The translations under genes and the position numbers were made by a program. From the NCBI GenBank assembly GCA_964405665.1, contig CAYOOT010000028.1:1-30340 (forward strand): a stretch of 30,340 nt of DNA, given 5' to 3'. A model generated the notes under the pieces. The model saw nothing but the letters and a program-made list of their open reading frames with translations, ran no database searches and was not told where the DNA came from. The stretch comes from CAYOOT01 sp964405665 (GTDB lineage: Bacteria; Bdellovibrionota_C; UBA2361; SZUA-149; CAZDWZ01). Shown one piece after another: positions 7,865 through 16,282 of this stretch (position 1 is its first letter; each line of letters opens with the position of its first letter).

Positions 7865-9962
7865 TGTCTAATAATGCTTCTTTGCGACTTAGTCTGATTC
7901 TGCCTTGGCGATCAACTTCCAGAACTTTTACCGGAATTTCATCTCCTTCCCTGACTATATCAGTTACCTGATTAACTCTGCTCGAATCCAATTGAGAGAT
8001 GTGACAAAGGCCTTCCGTTCCCGGAAGAATTTCAACGAATGCACCAAAATCAGCAATACGTTTCACTATTCCCTGATAGATTCTTCCCACTTCTGCTTCC
8101 GCAGTCAGGCTAGTTACAATATCCAAAGCACGTTTTCCGGATTCGGCATCAGTGCAATAAATGTTTACTGTGCCATCATCGGAGATATCAATTTTTGCGC
8201 CGGTGCTTTCAGTAATTGAACGAATCATTTTTCCGCCTGGTCCAATCACATCGCGGATTTTATCAGGATTAATTTTAATTGTGGTAATAGTTGGCGCATA
8301 TTTATTCAGCTCTTGTCGGGGTACGTCAATCGCTTTTTTCATTTGTTCAATGATATGCAGTCTGGCAACTCTGGCTTGTTCCAAAGCTTGAGCCATTGTT
8401 TCTTGAGATAAGCCGGTGCACTTGATATCCATTTGCATTCCGGTAATCCCCTGAGAAGTTCCACAAACTTTAAAATCCATGTCCCCAAAATGATCTTCAT
8501 CGCCAAGAATATCAGTTAACACTACAGTTCTTTTGCCATCGGTAATTAAGCCCATCGCTACACCGCCAACATGTTCAGGAATTTTTATTCCTGCATGCAT
8601 CAAAGCCATACTTCCACCACAAACTGAAGCCATCGAACTGGATCCGTTTGATTCGGTAACATCAGAAACAATTCGAATCACATAAGGATTATCTTTACCG
8701 CTTGGAACTAAAGCCCGAAGTGATCTCTCAGCTAAGGCACCGTGCCCAACTTCTCTTCTTCCAGTTCCCCTCATCATCTTTACTTCCCCTGTAGAATAAG
8801 GAGGAAAATTATAATGAAGCATAAAGGTCTTATCAGCATTGTCCATTAAGGTATCAATTCTTTGAGCATCATTGGAAGAGCCAAGAGTTACAGTAACAAT
8901 TGCTTGAGTTTCTCCTCTGGTAAACATCGAAGAACCATGCGCTCTGGGAACTAATCCCACTTCGCATTCAATAGCCCGAACATCAGTCGGTGTCCGGCCA
9001 TCGATTCTAACTTTATCACGTAAAATCATTTCTCTTGAGGCATCGTAGAACAAGTCTTCAAAAACCTTAGCTACTTCTTTTGCTCGCTCCGGAAATTCTA
9101 AAGCCAAAGTTGTTTTAACTTCTTCAGAAACTTTAGCAATGGCTTCTCTTCTTTCCGCCTTTACTCTCATCGCCAAAGCAGCGTCTATTTTTTTAGCAGC
9201 AAGATCTTTTACTCTTTGTATAATAGCGGAATCTTGTTCTGGAGTAACAAATTCCATTTTAGGCAAACCAACTTTTGCTCTTAAATCTTCTTGTAGTTGA
9301 ACTAATTTTTTAAGTTCCTGATGGGCAAAGAATAATGCTTCGACAATTGCTTGTTCAGTTACAACTTTTGCTCCACCTTCTACCATCACAATCGCATCTT
9401 TAGTTCCAGCGACAACTAAATCCATTTCCGATCTTTCCAAATCAGAAAATGCTGGATTGATTACTAACTGACCATTGAGTTTTCCTACTCGCACTGCAGC
9501 AACAGGTCCCATAAATGGTAAGTTAGAAATATGCAGTGCCGCGCTGGCACCAGAAATTGCTAAAACATCTGGACTATGGATTCCATCTACAGAAAGAACA
9601 GTGCAGAGTATCTGCACTTCTTGCATAAAACCTTCTGGGAAAAGTGGGCGAATCGGACGATCGGTTAATCTGGAAACTAGAATTTCACCTTCTGAAGGTT
9701 TAGCTTCCCGTCTAAAAAATCCACCAGGGATTTTTCCGGCAGCATATGCTTTTTCTTGATAATCAACGGAAAGTGGAAAAAAGTTTTGATCAGGCCTGGC
9801 AGCTCCGCTGCAAACCGTTACCAAAACCATTGTGTCTCCTTGCCTGACAACAACAGCTCCGCCAGCTTGTTTGGCGATCCAACCTGATTCCAAAGAAATA
9901 GGATTATTACTATGAAAGGGAATTTCTACTACTACCCTTTTTGATGCACTTAAAGAATTCAT
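7851..9962 (-). CDS. pnp: Polyribonucleotide nucleotidyltransferase (PNPase)
   Basis: Phosphorolytic 3'-to-5' exoribonuclease of the RNA degradosome. The order is two RNase PH-like cores (about 10-230 and 320-545) with a helical linker, a KH domain (about 560-615, DVIGPGGKMIRSITESTGA) and an S1 domain (about 625-695, GIVKRIADFGAFVEI and LCHISQL). Diagnostic motifs include GGFFRREAKPSE in the first core and the active-site aspartates in GDEDHFGDMDFKV of the second. Length 703 is normal. It begins 71 bp after rpsO, the classical rpsO-pnp arrangement. An AGG lies ~9 nt before the ATG. I saw no strong long stem in the rpsO-pnp gap of the kind used for RNase III autoregulation in enterobacteria. 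Confidence 0.97.
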   Translation of the reverse strand: MNSLSASKRVVVEIPFHSNNPISLESGWIAKQAGGAVVVRQGDTMVLVTVCSGAARPDQNFFPLSVDYQEKAYAAGKIPGGFFRREAKPSEGEILVSRLTDRPIRPLFPEGFMQEVQILCTVLSVDGIHSPDVLAISGASAALHISNLPFMGPVAAVRVGKLNGQLVINPAFSDLERSEMDLVVAGTKDAIVMVEGGAKVVTEQAIVEALFFAHQELKKLVQLQEDLRAKVGLPKMEFVTPEQDSAIIQRVKDLAAKKIDAALAMRVKAERREAIAKVSEEVKTTLALEFPERAKEVAKVFEDLFYDASREMILRDKVRIDGRTPTDVRAIECEVGLVPRAHGSSMFTRGETQAIVTVTLGSSNDAQRIDTLMDNADKTFMLHYNFPPYSTGEVKMMRGTGRREVGHGALAERSLRALVPSGKDNPYVIRIVSDVTESNGSSSMASVCGGSMALMHAGIKIPEHVGGVAMGLITDGKRTVVLTDILGDEDHFGDMDFKVCGTSQGITGMQMDIKCTGLSQETMAQALEQARVARLHIIEQMKKAIDVPRQELNKYAPTITTIKINPDKIRDVIGPGGKMIRSITESTGAKIDISDDGTVNIYCTDAESGKRALDIVTSLTAEAEVGRIYQGIVKRIADFGAFVEILPGTEGLCHISQLDSSRVNQVTDIVREGDEIPVKVLEVDRQGRIRLSRKEALLDNAHA

Positions 9963-10033
9963 TTTATTACCTAAGGTATGAAGCTACAAATTAACAAACT
10001 TGCAGCAAGAATTATAAAGAAATTATTGAAAAA

Positions 10034-10300
10034 CTATTTACGAAGCGACAATTCAGATACTAATTTTCTGTAAAGCTGAATATTTTTAGACTTTACATAA
10101 TCAAGTAATCTTCTTCTTTGACCCACAAGCTTTAAAAGACCTCTTCGGGAATGATGATCCTTTTTATGTGTTTCAAAATGATTTTGTAAATGATTCAATC
10201 TTGCAGTAATTAAAGCTACCTGCACTTCGGAAGAACCTGTATCTCCTTCATGTTGAGCAAATTGTTTGATTACTTCTGCTTTTTCTTCAGCTGTTGACAT
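10034..10300 (-). CDS. rpsO: 30S ribosomal protein S15
   Basis: Small-subunit ribosomal protein that binds the three-way junction of 16S rRNA and helps start platform assembly. The 88 residues match the family throughout: FAQHEGDTGSSEVQVALIT, then INHL-type LNHLQNHFETHKKDHHSRRGL, and LVGQRRRLLDYVKSKN near the end. The full length is present. GGAGAG lies upstream but is rather far (about 12 nt) from the ATG, leaving room for leader-based control of the kind S15 exerts in other bacteria; I could not identify the binding structure. First gene of rpsO-pnp-dut. Confidence 0.97.
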   Translation of the reverse strand: MSTAEEKAEVIKQFAQHEGDTGSSEVQVALITARLNHLQNHFETHKKDHHSRRGLLKLVGQRRRLLDYVKSKNIQLYRKLVSELSLRK

Positions 10301-10449
10301 AAGTCTTATTATCTCTCCAAATATTTATTTTTTATCATTAATTTTGTAAGGGCTTTTAGCATTATTCAAAAAAATCGTAAAGCATACTTTGCTGACAATT
10401 TAAGTAGGAATTCCTTAGCTAAACAGAGGTTTTTTACTGAAAAAGAAGT

Positions 10450-11658
10450 TCAAATCTTTGCAGAAATCAGTATCTCAGGCTGCAACTTATTGGAATAACT
10501 CTTTTTATCTTTGATTAAATAGGAAACAGCCAGAGCTAAGGTTGCCAAATAGCTAGAACCAATAAAAAGCTCATTCAGTTCCAGATCACTGGAAATCTCC
10601 CCTACAGTATACATACAAAGAACTCTTCCCAAAAAAGAGCCGCTTCCCGACCCGATCCCAGAGAGAATCCCCTGCCCTTTGGCATTAAGATTTGTCGGCA
10701 AAATTTTTGTTACGAATTTTCTGCTTCCCAAGTAAAAAGCACCAAAAGTAAAGGCATGCAAGAGATTAGAAACGATAAGCAAATACTTAATCTTACAAAA
10801 AGCCAAAATTAGCCAACGAAGAATCGTGATCAAACAACTAAATCTTAAAATCGAAATTATTGAAAACCTTTTTTCTAATTTAGAAAAATTCATAAATAAT
10901 ATGATTTCGGAAATCACCCCCAAATTCCAAGAAAAAGAAATTTCCGCCGCACTAAAACCAAGCGCCTTTAAATATATCGATAAGTAAACATAAAAAACTC
11001 CATGCGAAGCCCAAATCAGTAAAGTTAAAAGGATCATTAAAATATAATTTTTCTGAAAAAGACGCGTTTTGCTTTTGCCTAGCGGTTCCTTACTTTCCTT
11101 TAATTTTTCCGGATGCTTTGGCAAATAGGATCTTATTCTTAAACCAAAAAACACAATTGAAATATTGACCAGCATTCCCGCAAAAAGAATTAAGGGCTTT
11201 CCATAGAGATCAACAAAAAAGGCGATTAACTGCGAAAGAACAATAAAACCAATCGATCCATAAAGCCTTACTTTTTCAAAAGGGGTTCCTCCATAATTTT
11301 CTTCCTCAACCAGATGAGCTTCCAACAAAACCCAAACACCAATAAAACAAAAAAATGAAATTCCAAATAACAAACTAAAAATAAAAGTATCTTGAAGAAA
11401 AAACATCAAAGAGTAAGAAATTAAGCCAAAAATCCAAGCAAATAAGGCAATTTTTTGGGGACTAAAATAGGAATGAGCTAAATGAGTAATCACCAGCGGT
11501 CCAGCAATTGAACCGAATGTCGCAGCTACAGCAAAAATCGCTATTTCCTGAGGATCATAGCCCAAATATTTACAATAAAGAGGAAGAAAGATGATGTGAA
11601 AAGAAAAAGATCCTATTTGAAAAAAAAAGAACAAAGAATAATTAATAAATTTTTTCAT
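10450..11658 (-). CDS. MFS transporter (MFS_1-like / phenylpropionate-permease type)
   Basis: Polytopic inner-membrane transporter with about 12 hydrophobic segments in two halves of six, joined by a basic cytoplasmic loop near residues 178-205. The features resemble the HcaT/MFS_1-like branch rather than drug:H+ antiporters: an N-terminal FFFFQIGSFSFHIIFLPLYCKYLGYDPQEI and the VRLYGSIGFI motif after helix 4, corresponding to R.WGSIGF in that branch. The second half carries GVFYVYLSIYLKALGFSAAEI, echoing the first. The substrate cannot be told. The gene is divergent from clpX across a 207-bp gap and has no clear ribosome-binding site. It ends 149 bp upstream of rpsO and does not look related to its neighbours. 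Confidence 0.8.
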   Translation of the reverse strand: MKKFINYSLFFFFQIGSFSFHIIFLPLYCKYLGYDPQEIAIFAVAATFGSIAGPLVITHLAHSYFSPQKIALFAWIFGLISYSLMFFLQDTFIFSLLFGISFFCFIGVWVLLEAHLVEEENYGGTPFEKVRLYGSIGFIVLSQLIAFFVDLYGKPLILFAGMLVNISIVFFGLRIRSYLPKHPEKLKESKEPLGKSKTRLFQKNYILMILLTLLIWASHGVFYVYLSIYLKALGFSAAEISFSWNLGVISEIILFMNFSKLEKRFSIISILRFSCLITILRWLILAFCKIKYLLIVSNLLHAFTFGAFYLGSRKFVTKILPTNLNAKGQGILSGIGSGSGSFLGRVLCMYTVGEISSDLELNELFIGSSYLATLALAVSYLIKDKKSYSNKLQPEILISAKI

Positions 11659-11865
11659 TTTTCTGGAAGTTCTAGGTAAAGATTTAGCTAGAGATCTAGA
11701 TTCTTAAAATTTAAGCTTTAGCAATATTCTGCCGATCTAATATACTGAAATAAATCAAAAATATAAGCCTTATTTTTTAGGAACTCAAACAAACTTGAAG
11801 CATCTAAATGATTATAAAGGTTAAAGTTAGTAACATGCTGTTATTATTAACAAAATGAGGTTGCA

Positions 11866-13152
11866 ATGATTGGTAAAAACGAAAGATTCAGTAGAAATTC
11901 CGCCTTACAATGTTCTTTCTGTGCAAAAACACAAGATGAAGTCAGAAAGCTAGTTGCCGGTCCCAGTGTCTATATCTGCGATGAGTGCGTTGAACTTTGC
12001 GTTGATATTCTTAGCGAGGAACTGGACAATCAAAGCACCGGAAAATTAAACGGCTCACTTCCTACACCACAAGAGATTAAAGATTACCTCGATCGTTACG
12101 TGATCGGACAAGAACGAGCAAAAAAAGTTCTCTCTGTAGCCGTGCACAACCATTACAAAAGAATTTCCACAATGGATAAAAATAAAATCAAATCCAAGTC
12201 TGGAAAAGAAGAGGTTGAATTGCAAAAATCCAACATTCTAATGCTTGGACCAACCGGTTGCGGAAAAACACTGCTCGCTCAAACTTTAGCCAAACTGCTT
12301 AATGTCCCCTTTACTATCGCTGATGCCACAAACTTAACTGAAGCCGGATATGTCGGAGAGGATGTAGAAAATATTATTTTAAATCTGCTGCAAGCTTCGG
12401 ACTACGATATCGAAAAAGCAGAAAGAGGAATTGTTTACATTGATGAAATTGATAAAATTTCCAGAAAAAGCGACAGTCCTTCTGTTACCCGTGACGTTTC
12501 CGGAGAAGGCGTACAGCAAGCTCTTTTAAAATTAATTGAAGGAACCGTTGCCAGCGTTCCACCCAAAGGCGGAAGAAAACATCCGCAACAAGATATGGTG
12601 CAAGTAAATACAGCTAATATTTTATTTATTTGTGGAGGAGCATTTGAGGGTTTAGAAGAAAACATTAAAAAACGAATGGGCTCAAAACAAATTGGTTTTG
12701 GTTCTAATATTGTAAATATCAATGAAGCCAAAAAAAGCACTCTGCTAAAATATGTCGAACCAAAAGATCTTTGCACCTTCGGTTTAATTCCTGAGTTTGT
12801 CGGACGAGTTCCTATCATTGCTACTTTACAGGAACTGGACGAAGGAGATTTAGTTAAAGTAATGACCGAACCGCAAAACGCTTTAACCAAACAATATCAA
12901 TTACTGTTTAACCTCAGTAATACCAATCTAAGATTTACCGACGGTGCCATCCGGGAGATTGCCAAAAAAGCAATTGCCAAGAAAACCGGCGCTCGAGGAC
13001 TTCGCGCCATCCTGGAAGATGTCTTACTGGAAACAATGTTCGTCATTCCCGCACAGAGTGAAATCCAGGAAGTGGTGATTTCAGAGAATGTGATTCTTCA
13101 TAACGAACAGCCGTTAATTGTTTATGAGAGGGAAGTGAAGACGGCTAGTTAA
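11866..13152 (+). CDS. clpX: ATP-dependent Clp protease ATP-binding subunit ClpX
   Basis: AAA+ unfoldase that feeds tagged proteins into ClpP. Residues ~15-45 form the zinc-binding domain with four Cys (CSFC...CDEC). Further on are Walker A GPTGCGKT (~residues 126-133), the pore loop AGYVGEDVE, Walker B IVYIDEIDKI, sensor and arginine-finger regions around PEFVGRVP, and the sensor-2 motif GARGLRAILE. The IGF-type loop that docks on ClpP is present as KQIGFGSN. Length 428 is standard. GAGG lies 6 nt before the ATG. Unlike the common tig-clpP-clpX-lon order, no clpP flanks it: upstream is a divergent MFS gene and downstream a glycosylation-type membrane gene. A repeat-rich stretch follows the stop. 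Confidence 0.97.
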   Translation: MIGKNERFSRNSALQCSFCAKTQDEVRKLVAGPSVYICDECVELCVDILSEELDNQSTGKLNGSLPTPQEIKDYLDRYVIGQERAKKVLSVAVHNHYKRISTMDKNKIKSKSGKEEVELQKSNILMLGPTGCGKTLLAQTLAKLLNVPFTIADATNLTEAGYVGEDVENIILNLLQASDYDIEKAERGIVYIDEIDKISRKSDSPSVTRDVSGEGVQQALLKLIEGTVASVPPKGGRKHPQQDMVQVNTANILFICGGAFEGLEENIKKRMGSKQIGFGSNIVNINEAKKSTLLKYVEPKDLCTFGLIPEFVGRVPIIATLQELDEGDLVKVMTEPQNALTKQYQLLFNLSNTNLRFTDGAIREIAKKAIAKKTGARGLRAILEDVLLETMFVIPAQSEIQEVVISENVILHNEQPLIVYEREVKTAS

Positions 13153-13171
13153 GATAGGAAGTTTAGAACTT

Positions 13172-13265
13172 GGAGATCGGAAGTCTGTAATCCGATTTCT
13201 GATTTCAGAGTTCTGATTTCTGACATCCGATCTCCGACTTCTGATATCTGATTTTTGAAATCAGG
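13172..13265. repeat. Degenerate heptamer repeat / stem downstream of clpX
   Basis: Starting 20 bp after the clpX stop, the sequence is a run of imperfect 7-base units of the TTCTGAT type (ttctgat, ttcagag, ttctgac, atctgat). An outer stem, ggagatcgga (13172-13181) against tccgatctcc (13226-13235), could pair across it. The same unit in reverse complement forms the exact tandem array at the right end of the window. It may act as a transcript end for clpX. Confidence 0.65.
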
Positions 13266-13321
13266 CTAAATTTATCCTAAAATCCCTTGACCCAAACACC
13301 TCTTCCTCATAAAATCCCAGC

Positions 13322-15472
13322 ATGAAAAAATTTACCAACCTTACAAACCTTGTCGACGCCATCACGCTCGCCATCTGCTACTACTACCTCTCCTTTTACT
13401 TTCCCAAAGAATATTTACTCCTAGATACCGTAGTCACGGGCGGCGATAGCGCTTCCCATCATGCCACGGTTGACTATCTAAAAAACAACCTTCTTCCCAA
13501 AGGAAAAATTATCGGCTGGTTTCATGGCAACTATGGGGGCTTTCCGCTTTTTATTTATTATTTTCCTTTACTTTTTGTTATGGCCGCATACCTCGGTCAC
13601 TTAATGCCCTTAACCATTGCTCTTAAAATAGTCACAACAATTGGTCCCTTACTTCTTCCACTTTGTACCTACCTAATGCTTCGGCTTTGCAACTTTCGTT
13701 TTCCCGGACCGGCTCTAGGAACTATTGCCAGCATTCTTTTTTTAGTAAACACTTCGAACTCAATGTGGGGTGGAAACATCTATAGCACCTTTGCCGGAGA
13801 ATTTAGTTATGCCGCCAGTTTTTCTCTGACATTCCTCTTCTTTGGTCTGCTCTATAGAATTTTTAAAAATATCAATGAAAAACCAGATCAATTCCCGGCC
13901 AAGTATACAATCAGCGCCATTCTGACAATTAGCGCCATTGGTCTTACTCATGGTTTTACCTTGGTTATTTGTGCAGTCGGTTCCCTGTATTTTCTTTTTA
14001 CTAGAAAATATTTTGCAAAAAAACTTCTTCACTTGGCAACAATCTTCGGAATCGGCAGCTCCCTCTTTGCCTTCTGGTTTCTTCCTCTATTTTTCAATCT
14101 ACCCTATACCACACAATATAACCTCAAATGGATTTTTAATTCCTGGAAAGAAGTTGCTCCGGATATTTTAATTCCCACGACAATCATTTTTATTGTTTAT
14201 TCTCTCTTTGCTCTTGTACCCAAAAAATACAAAATTCAAATCCTTAGCAGCGACGAAAGAACTGCACTGTCCTTTATTTGGTTCATTATCCTTTGTTGCG
14301 CCGGAGCATACTTTCTTTCCACGATTGATGTTTTACAATTGCCCGATATTCGCTTTATTCCTTTTGTGCAATATCTTACTGCTGTCTGGGGTGCTGCTTT
14401 TTTAGCAGTGGTTTTTAATCAAAAAATAATCAAGCTATTTCTTCCCTTGCTTTGTTTGAAATTGGCTCTTTTTTTAATTCAAAAAAATCCTACCGATGCC
14501 CAACATTGGGCCAAGTGGAATTATAAGGGGTATGAAAATGCTCCGGCCTGGAGTATTTTTAAAGAAGCAAACAATTATCTTAAAGGAGATTTCTCTGCAC
14601 CCCGAGTTGCTTTTGAGCACCACGATCAGAATAACACTTTTGGTTCCACCAGAGCCTTTGAAAATCTTCCTTTTTTTTCGGGGAGAGCAACCCTGGAAGG
14701 ACTTTACTTTCAATCTTCTTTACTTAGTCCTTTTGTTTTTTACCTGCAGTCGCTTTATTCTAAAATGTTCACTTGCCCCTTCCCCGATTATCAATGTAGC
14801 AGCTTGAATCTGGAAAAGGCTTATGATTATCTAAAACTTTTTAATGTTAATCAGTCGATTTTCCTAACCAAAGAAACAAAAGAACAACTTAAAAACTTAC
14901 CCAATCTTTATTCCCATCAACAAACAATTTTACAAAGCCCCTATGAAATCTGGAAACTAAATGAAACTTCCACATACATTGAAGTGCTTAAACAAAATCC
15001 TGAATTTGTTGAACCCAATAATTTCAGAAGAATCTTTTACAGTTGGTTTGAAAACTATCATAAAAATTCCAAGTTTCTTTATACTAAGCCGGAAAAGTTC
15101 GGATTTTTTTACGGCTTTAACAAAATTCCCCAGTTGGCCCCGGAAATAGCTTCTTTTGATAATATAGAAAATTGTAAAATTGAAGAAAAAATTGAAGATG
15201 AGAGTATTAGTTTTAAAACTAACTGTCTGGGCAAACCTCATTTGGTAAAATTTGCTTATAATCCGGGATGGAAAGTCAAAGGAGCAATCGGGCCTTATTT
15301 GATTTCGCCCGCTTTTATGCTTGTTTATCCGACGGAAGAGAATGTCGTTTTGACTTATGATAATAGTTTTATAGAAAGAATCGGTGAGACAATAACAATT
15401 GTTGGTTTTATTTTGTTGTTGGGATTAGTTTTTTACCGGAAAAAGTTTTGGGGGAATTCCGGGCAGCCATGA
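13322..15472 (+). CDS. Multi-pass membrane protein, 6-pyruvoyl-tetrahydropterin-synthase-related (GT-C-like)
   Basis: Large integral membrane protein of 716 residues with about ten hydrophobic helices, most in residues 10-410, then a soluble region of ~260 residues and a last helix near 690-708. The N-terminal loop after helix 1 carries GGDSASHHATVDYLKNNLLP followed by GWFHGNYGGFPLFIYYFPL, the signature I associate with the PTPS-related membrane domain family, whose fold resembles GT-C glycosyltransferases. No pterin chemistry is implied by the name. It stands first in a set with a GT2 glycosyltransferase and an exported single-pass protein, suggesting surface glycan or lipid-linked sugar work. 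No Shine-Dalgarno is visible. The last residues (GNSGQP) and the stop are encoded inside a REP-like hairpin. The function is inferred only. Confidence 0.75.
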   Translation: MKKFTNLTNLVDAITLAICYYYLSFYFPKEYLLLDTVVTGGDSASHHATVDYLKNNLLPKGKIIGWFHGNYGGFPLFIYYFPLLFVMAAYLGHLMPLTIALKIVTTIGPLLLPLCTYLMLRLCNFRFPGPALGTIASILFLVNTSNSMWGGNIYSTFAGEFSYAASFSLTFLFFGLLYRIFKNINEKPDQFPAKYTISAILTISAIGLTHGFTLVICAVGSLYFLFTRKYFAKKLLHLATIFGIGSSLFAFWFLPLFFNLPYTTQYNLKWIFNSWKEVAPDILIPTTIIFIVYSLFALVPKKYKIQILSSDERTALSFIWFIILCCAGAYFLSTIDVLQLPDIRFIPFVQYLTAVWGAAFLAVVFNQKIIKLFLPLLCLKLALFLIQKNPTDAQHWAKWNYKGYENAPAWSIFKEANNYLKGDFSAPRVAFEHHDQNNTFGSTRAFENLPFFSGRATLEGLYFQSSLLSPFVFYLQSLYSKMFTCPFPDYQCSSLNLEKAYDYLKLFNVNQSIFLTKETKEQLKNLPNLYSHQQTILQSPYEIWKLNETSTYIEVLKQNPEFVEPNNFRRIFYSWFENYHKNSKFLYTKPEKFGFFYGFNKIPQLAPEIASFDNIENCKIEEKIEDESISFKTNCLGKPHLVKFAYNPGWKVKGAIGPYLISPAFMLVYPTEENVVLTYDNSFIERIGETITIVGFILLLGLVFYRKKFWGNSGQP

Positions 15473-15540
15473 AGGCTGCCCCTACATTTGAATTGTGGAA
15501 TACTGTAGGGGCAGGTTTTATACCTGCCCGTAATTCCCTT
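15451..15540. repeat. Paired REP-like hairpins
   Basis: Two hairpins in inverted orientation: GGGCAGCC-atgaa-GGCTGCCC (15461-15481) and GGGCAGGT-tttat-ACCTGCCC (15509-15529), each with an 8-bp stem and 5-nt loop, flanked by shared ggaatt..c and ctaca/tgtag ends. The inner stem bases differ between the two but stay self-complementary. The first loop contains the TGA stop of the upstream membrane-protein gene. A related hairpin lies at 27321-27341. Confidence 0.85.
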
Positions 15541-15563
15541 ATATTAATATTAAAGAGATTACA

Positions 15564-16280
15564 ATGATCCCCAGTGTTACCATAGTCATCCCCGTTCATA
15601 ACGAAGAAAAGATCCTAACTCAAAATGTTTCTGCGATCATTAAAGAACTAGAAGGAATCGACTATTTTAGCTGGAATATCTTACTTGTTGAAAACGGCAG
15701 CACTGATAAAACTCTGGAACTTGCTCGAGCATTAAAAGAAAAATATCCCTGTGTTGATTTTATTAGTTCCAAAACTGCTAATTATGGAGCAGCCTTGCAA
15801 GAAGGCTTTCTCCATAGCAAATCTGATTTCATCGTCAGCTTTGATATTGATTATTGGGACACAAAATTTGTCCAAGTTGCGGCCCACGTGATGCAGGTTC
15901 GCTATGATATTATTATTGCTTCCAAGAATCTGCTTCTTTCCAAAGACAGAAGAGGCTTACTTCGAAAGATAGCTTCTTATTCCTTCCGAATGATTTTATT
16001 CTTTGTCTTTGGATTAAGAGTATCTGATACTCATGGCATTAAGGCTTGGCGAAATTCAGAAAAAATAAGGAATTATTTTTCTAAAGCATTTCCCGGGCAT
16101 CATAGTTATGATACGGAAATTATTATCCGGGCAATGCATGAGAATTGCGAAGTATTGGAAGTGCCGGTAGAAGTGATTGAAACCAGAGTAAGCGATCGAC
16201 ATATCCTAAAAAGAGTCCCCAAAACTCTAAATGAAATTATCAATATGCGTCGAAGATTAAAAACAGAAGGAATATTATAG
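15564..16280 (+). CDS. Family-2 glycosyltransferase (dolichyl-phosphate-mannose-synthase-like)
   Basis: Cytoplasmic or membrane-associated GT-A enzyme that transfers a sugar from a nucleotide donor, probably to a polyprenyl phosphate. It begins with the GT2 strand VTIVIPVHNEEKIL, followed by LLVENGSTDKTLELA, and has the metal-binding DXD-type motif at VSFDIDYWD (~residues 92-100) and an acceptor-side region near SDTHGIKAWR. The 238 residues cover only the catalytic domain with no C-terminal membrane helices, as in the soluble type of dolichyl-phosphate-mannose synthase. AAAGAGA precedes the ATG by ~6 nt. It is followed 2 nt later by the exported-protein gene, and preceded by the PTPS-related membrane protein across a REP-like element, so the three genes probably work together. 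Confidence 0.85.
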   Translation: MIPSVTIVIPVHNEEKILTQNVSAIIKELEGIDYFSWNILLVENGSTDKTLELARALKEKYPCVDFISSKTANYGAALQEGFLHSKSDFIVSFDIDYWDTKFVQVAAHVMQVRYDIIIASKNLLLSKDRRGLLRKIASYSFRMILFFVFGLRVSDTHGIKAWRNSEKIRNYFSKAFPGHHSYDTEIIIRAMHENCEVLEVPVEVIETRVSDRHILKRVPKTLNEIINMRRRLKTEGIL

Positions 16281-16282
16281 AA

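Noticed and set aside
9963..10033. RNase III-type stem between rpsO and pnp
   Set aside because: Only very short self-complementary words were found; no long stem is evident by eye.
11688..11699. Short dyad ctaga-tc-tctag (minus strand) upstream of the MFS gene
   Set aside because: Five-base arms are too short to call an operator; it could be chance in AT-rich DNA.
12435..12890. 151-codon minus-strand frame inside clpX
   Set aside because: Antisense to conserved ClpX coding sequence; low-complexity translation.
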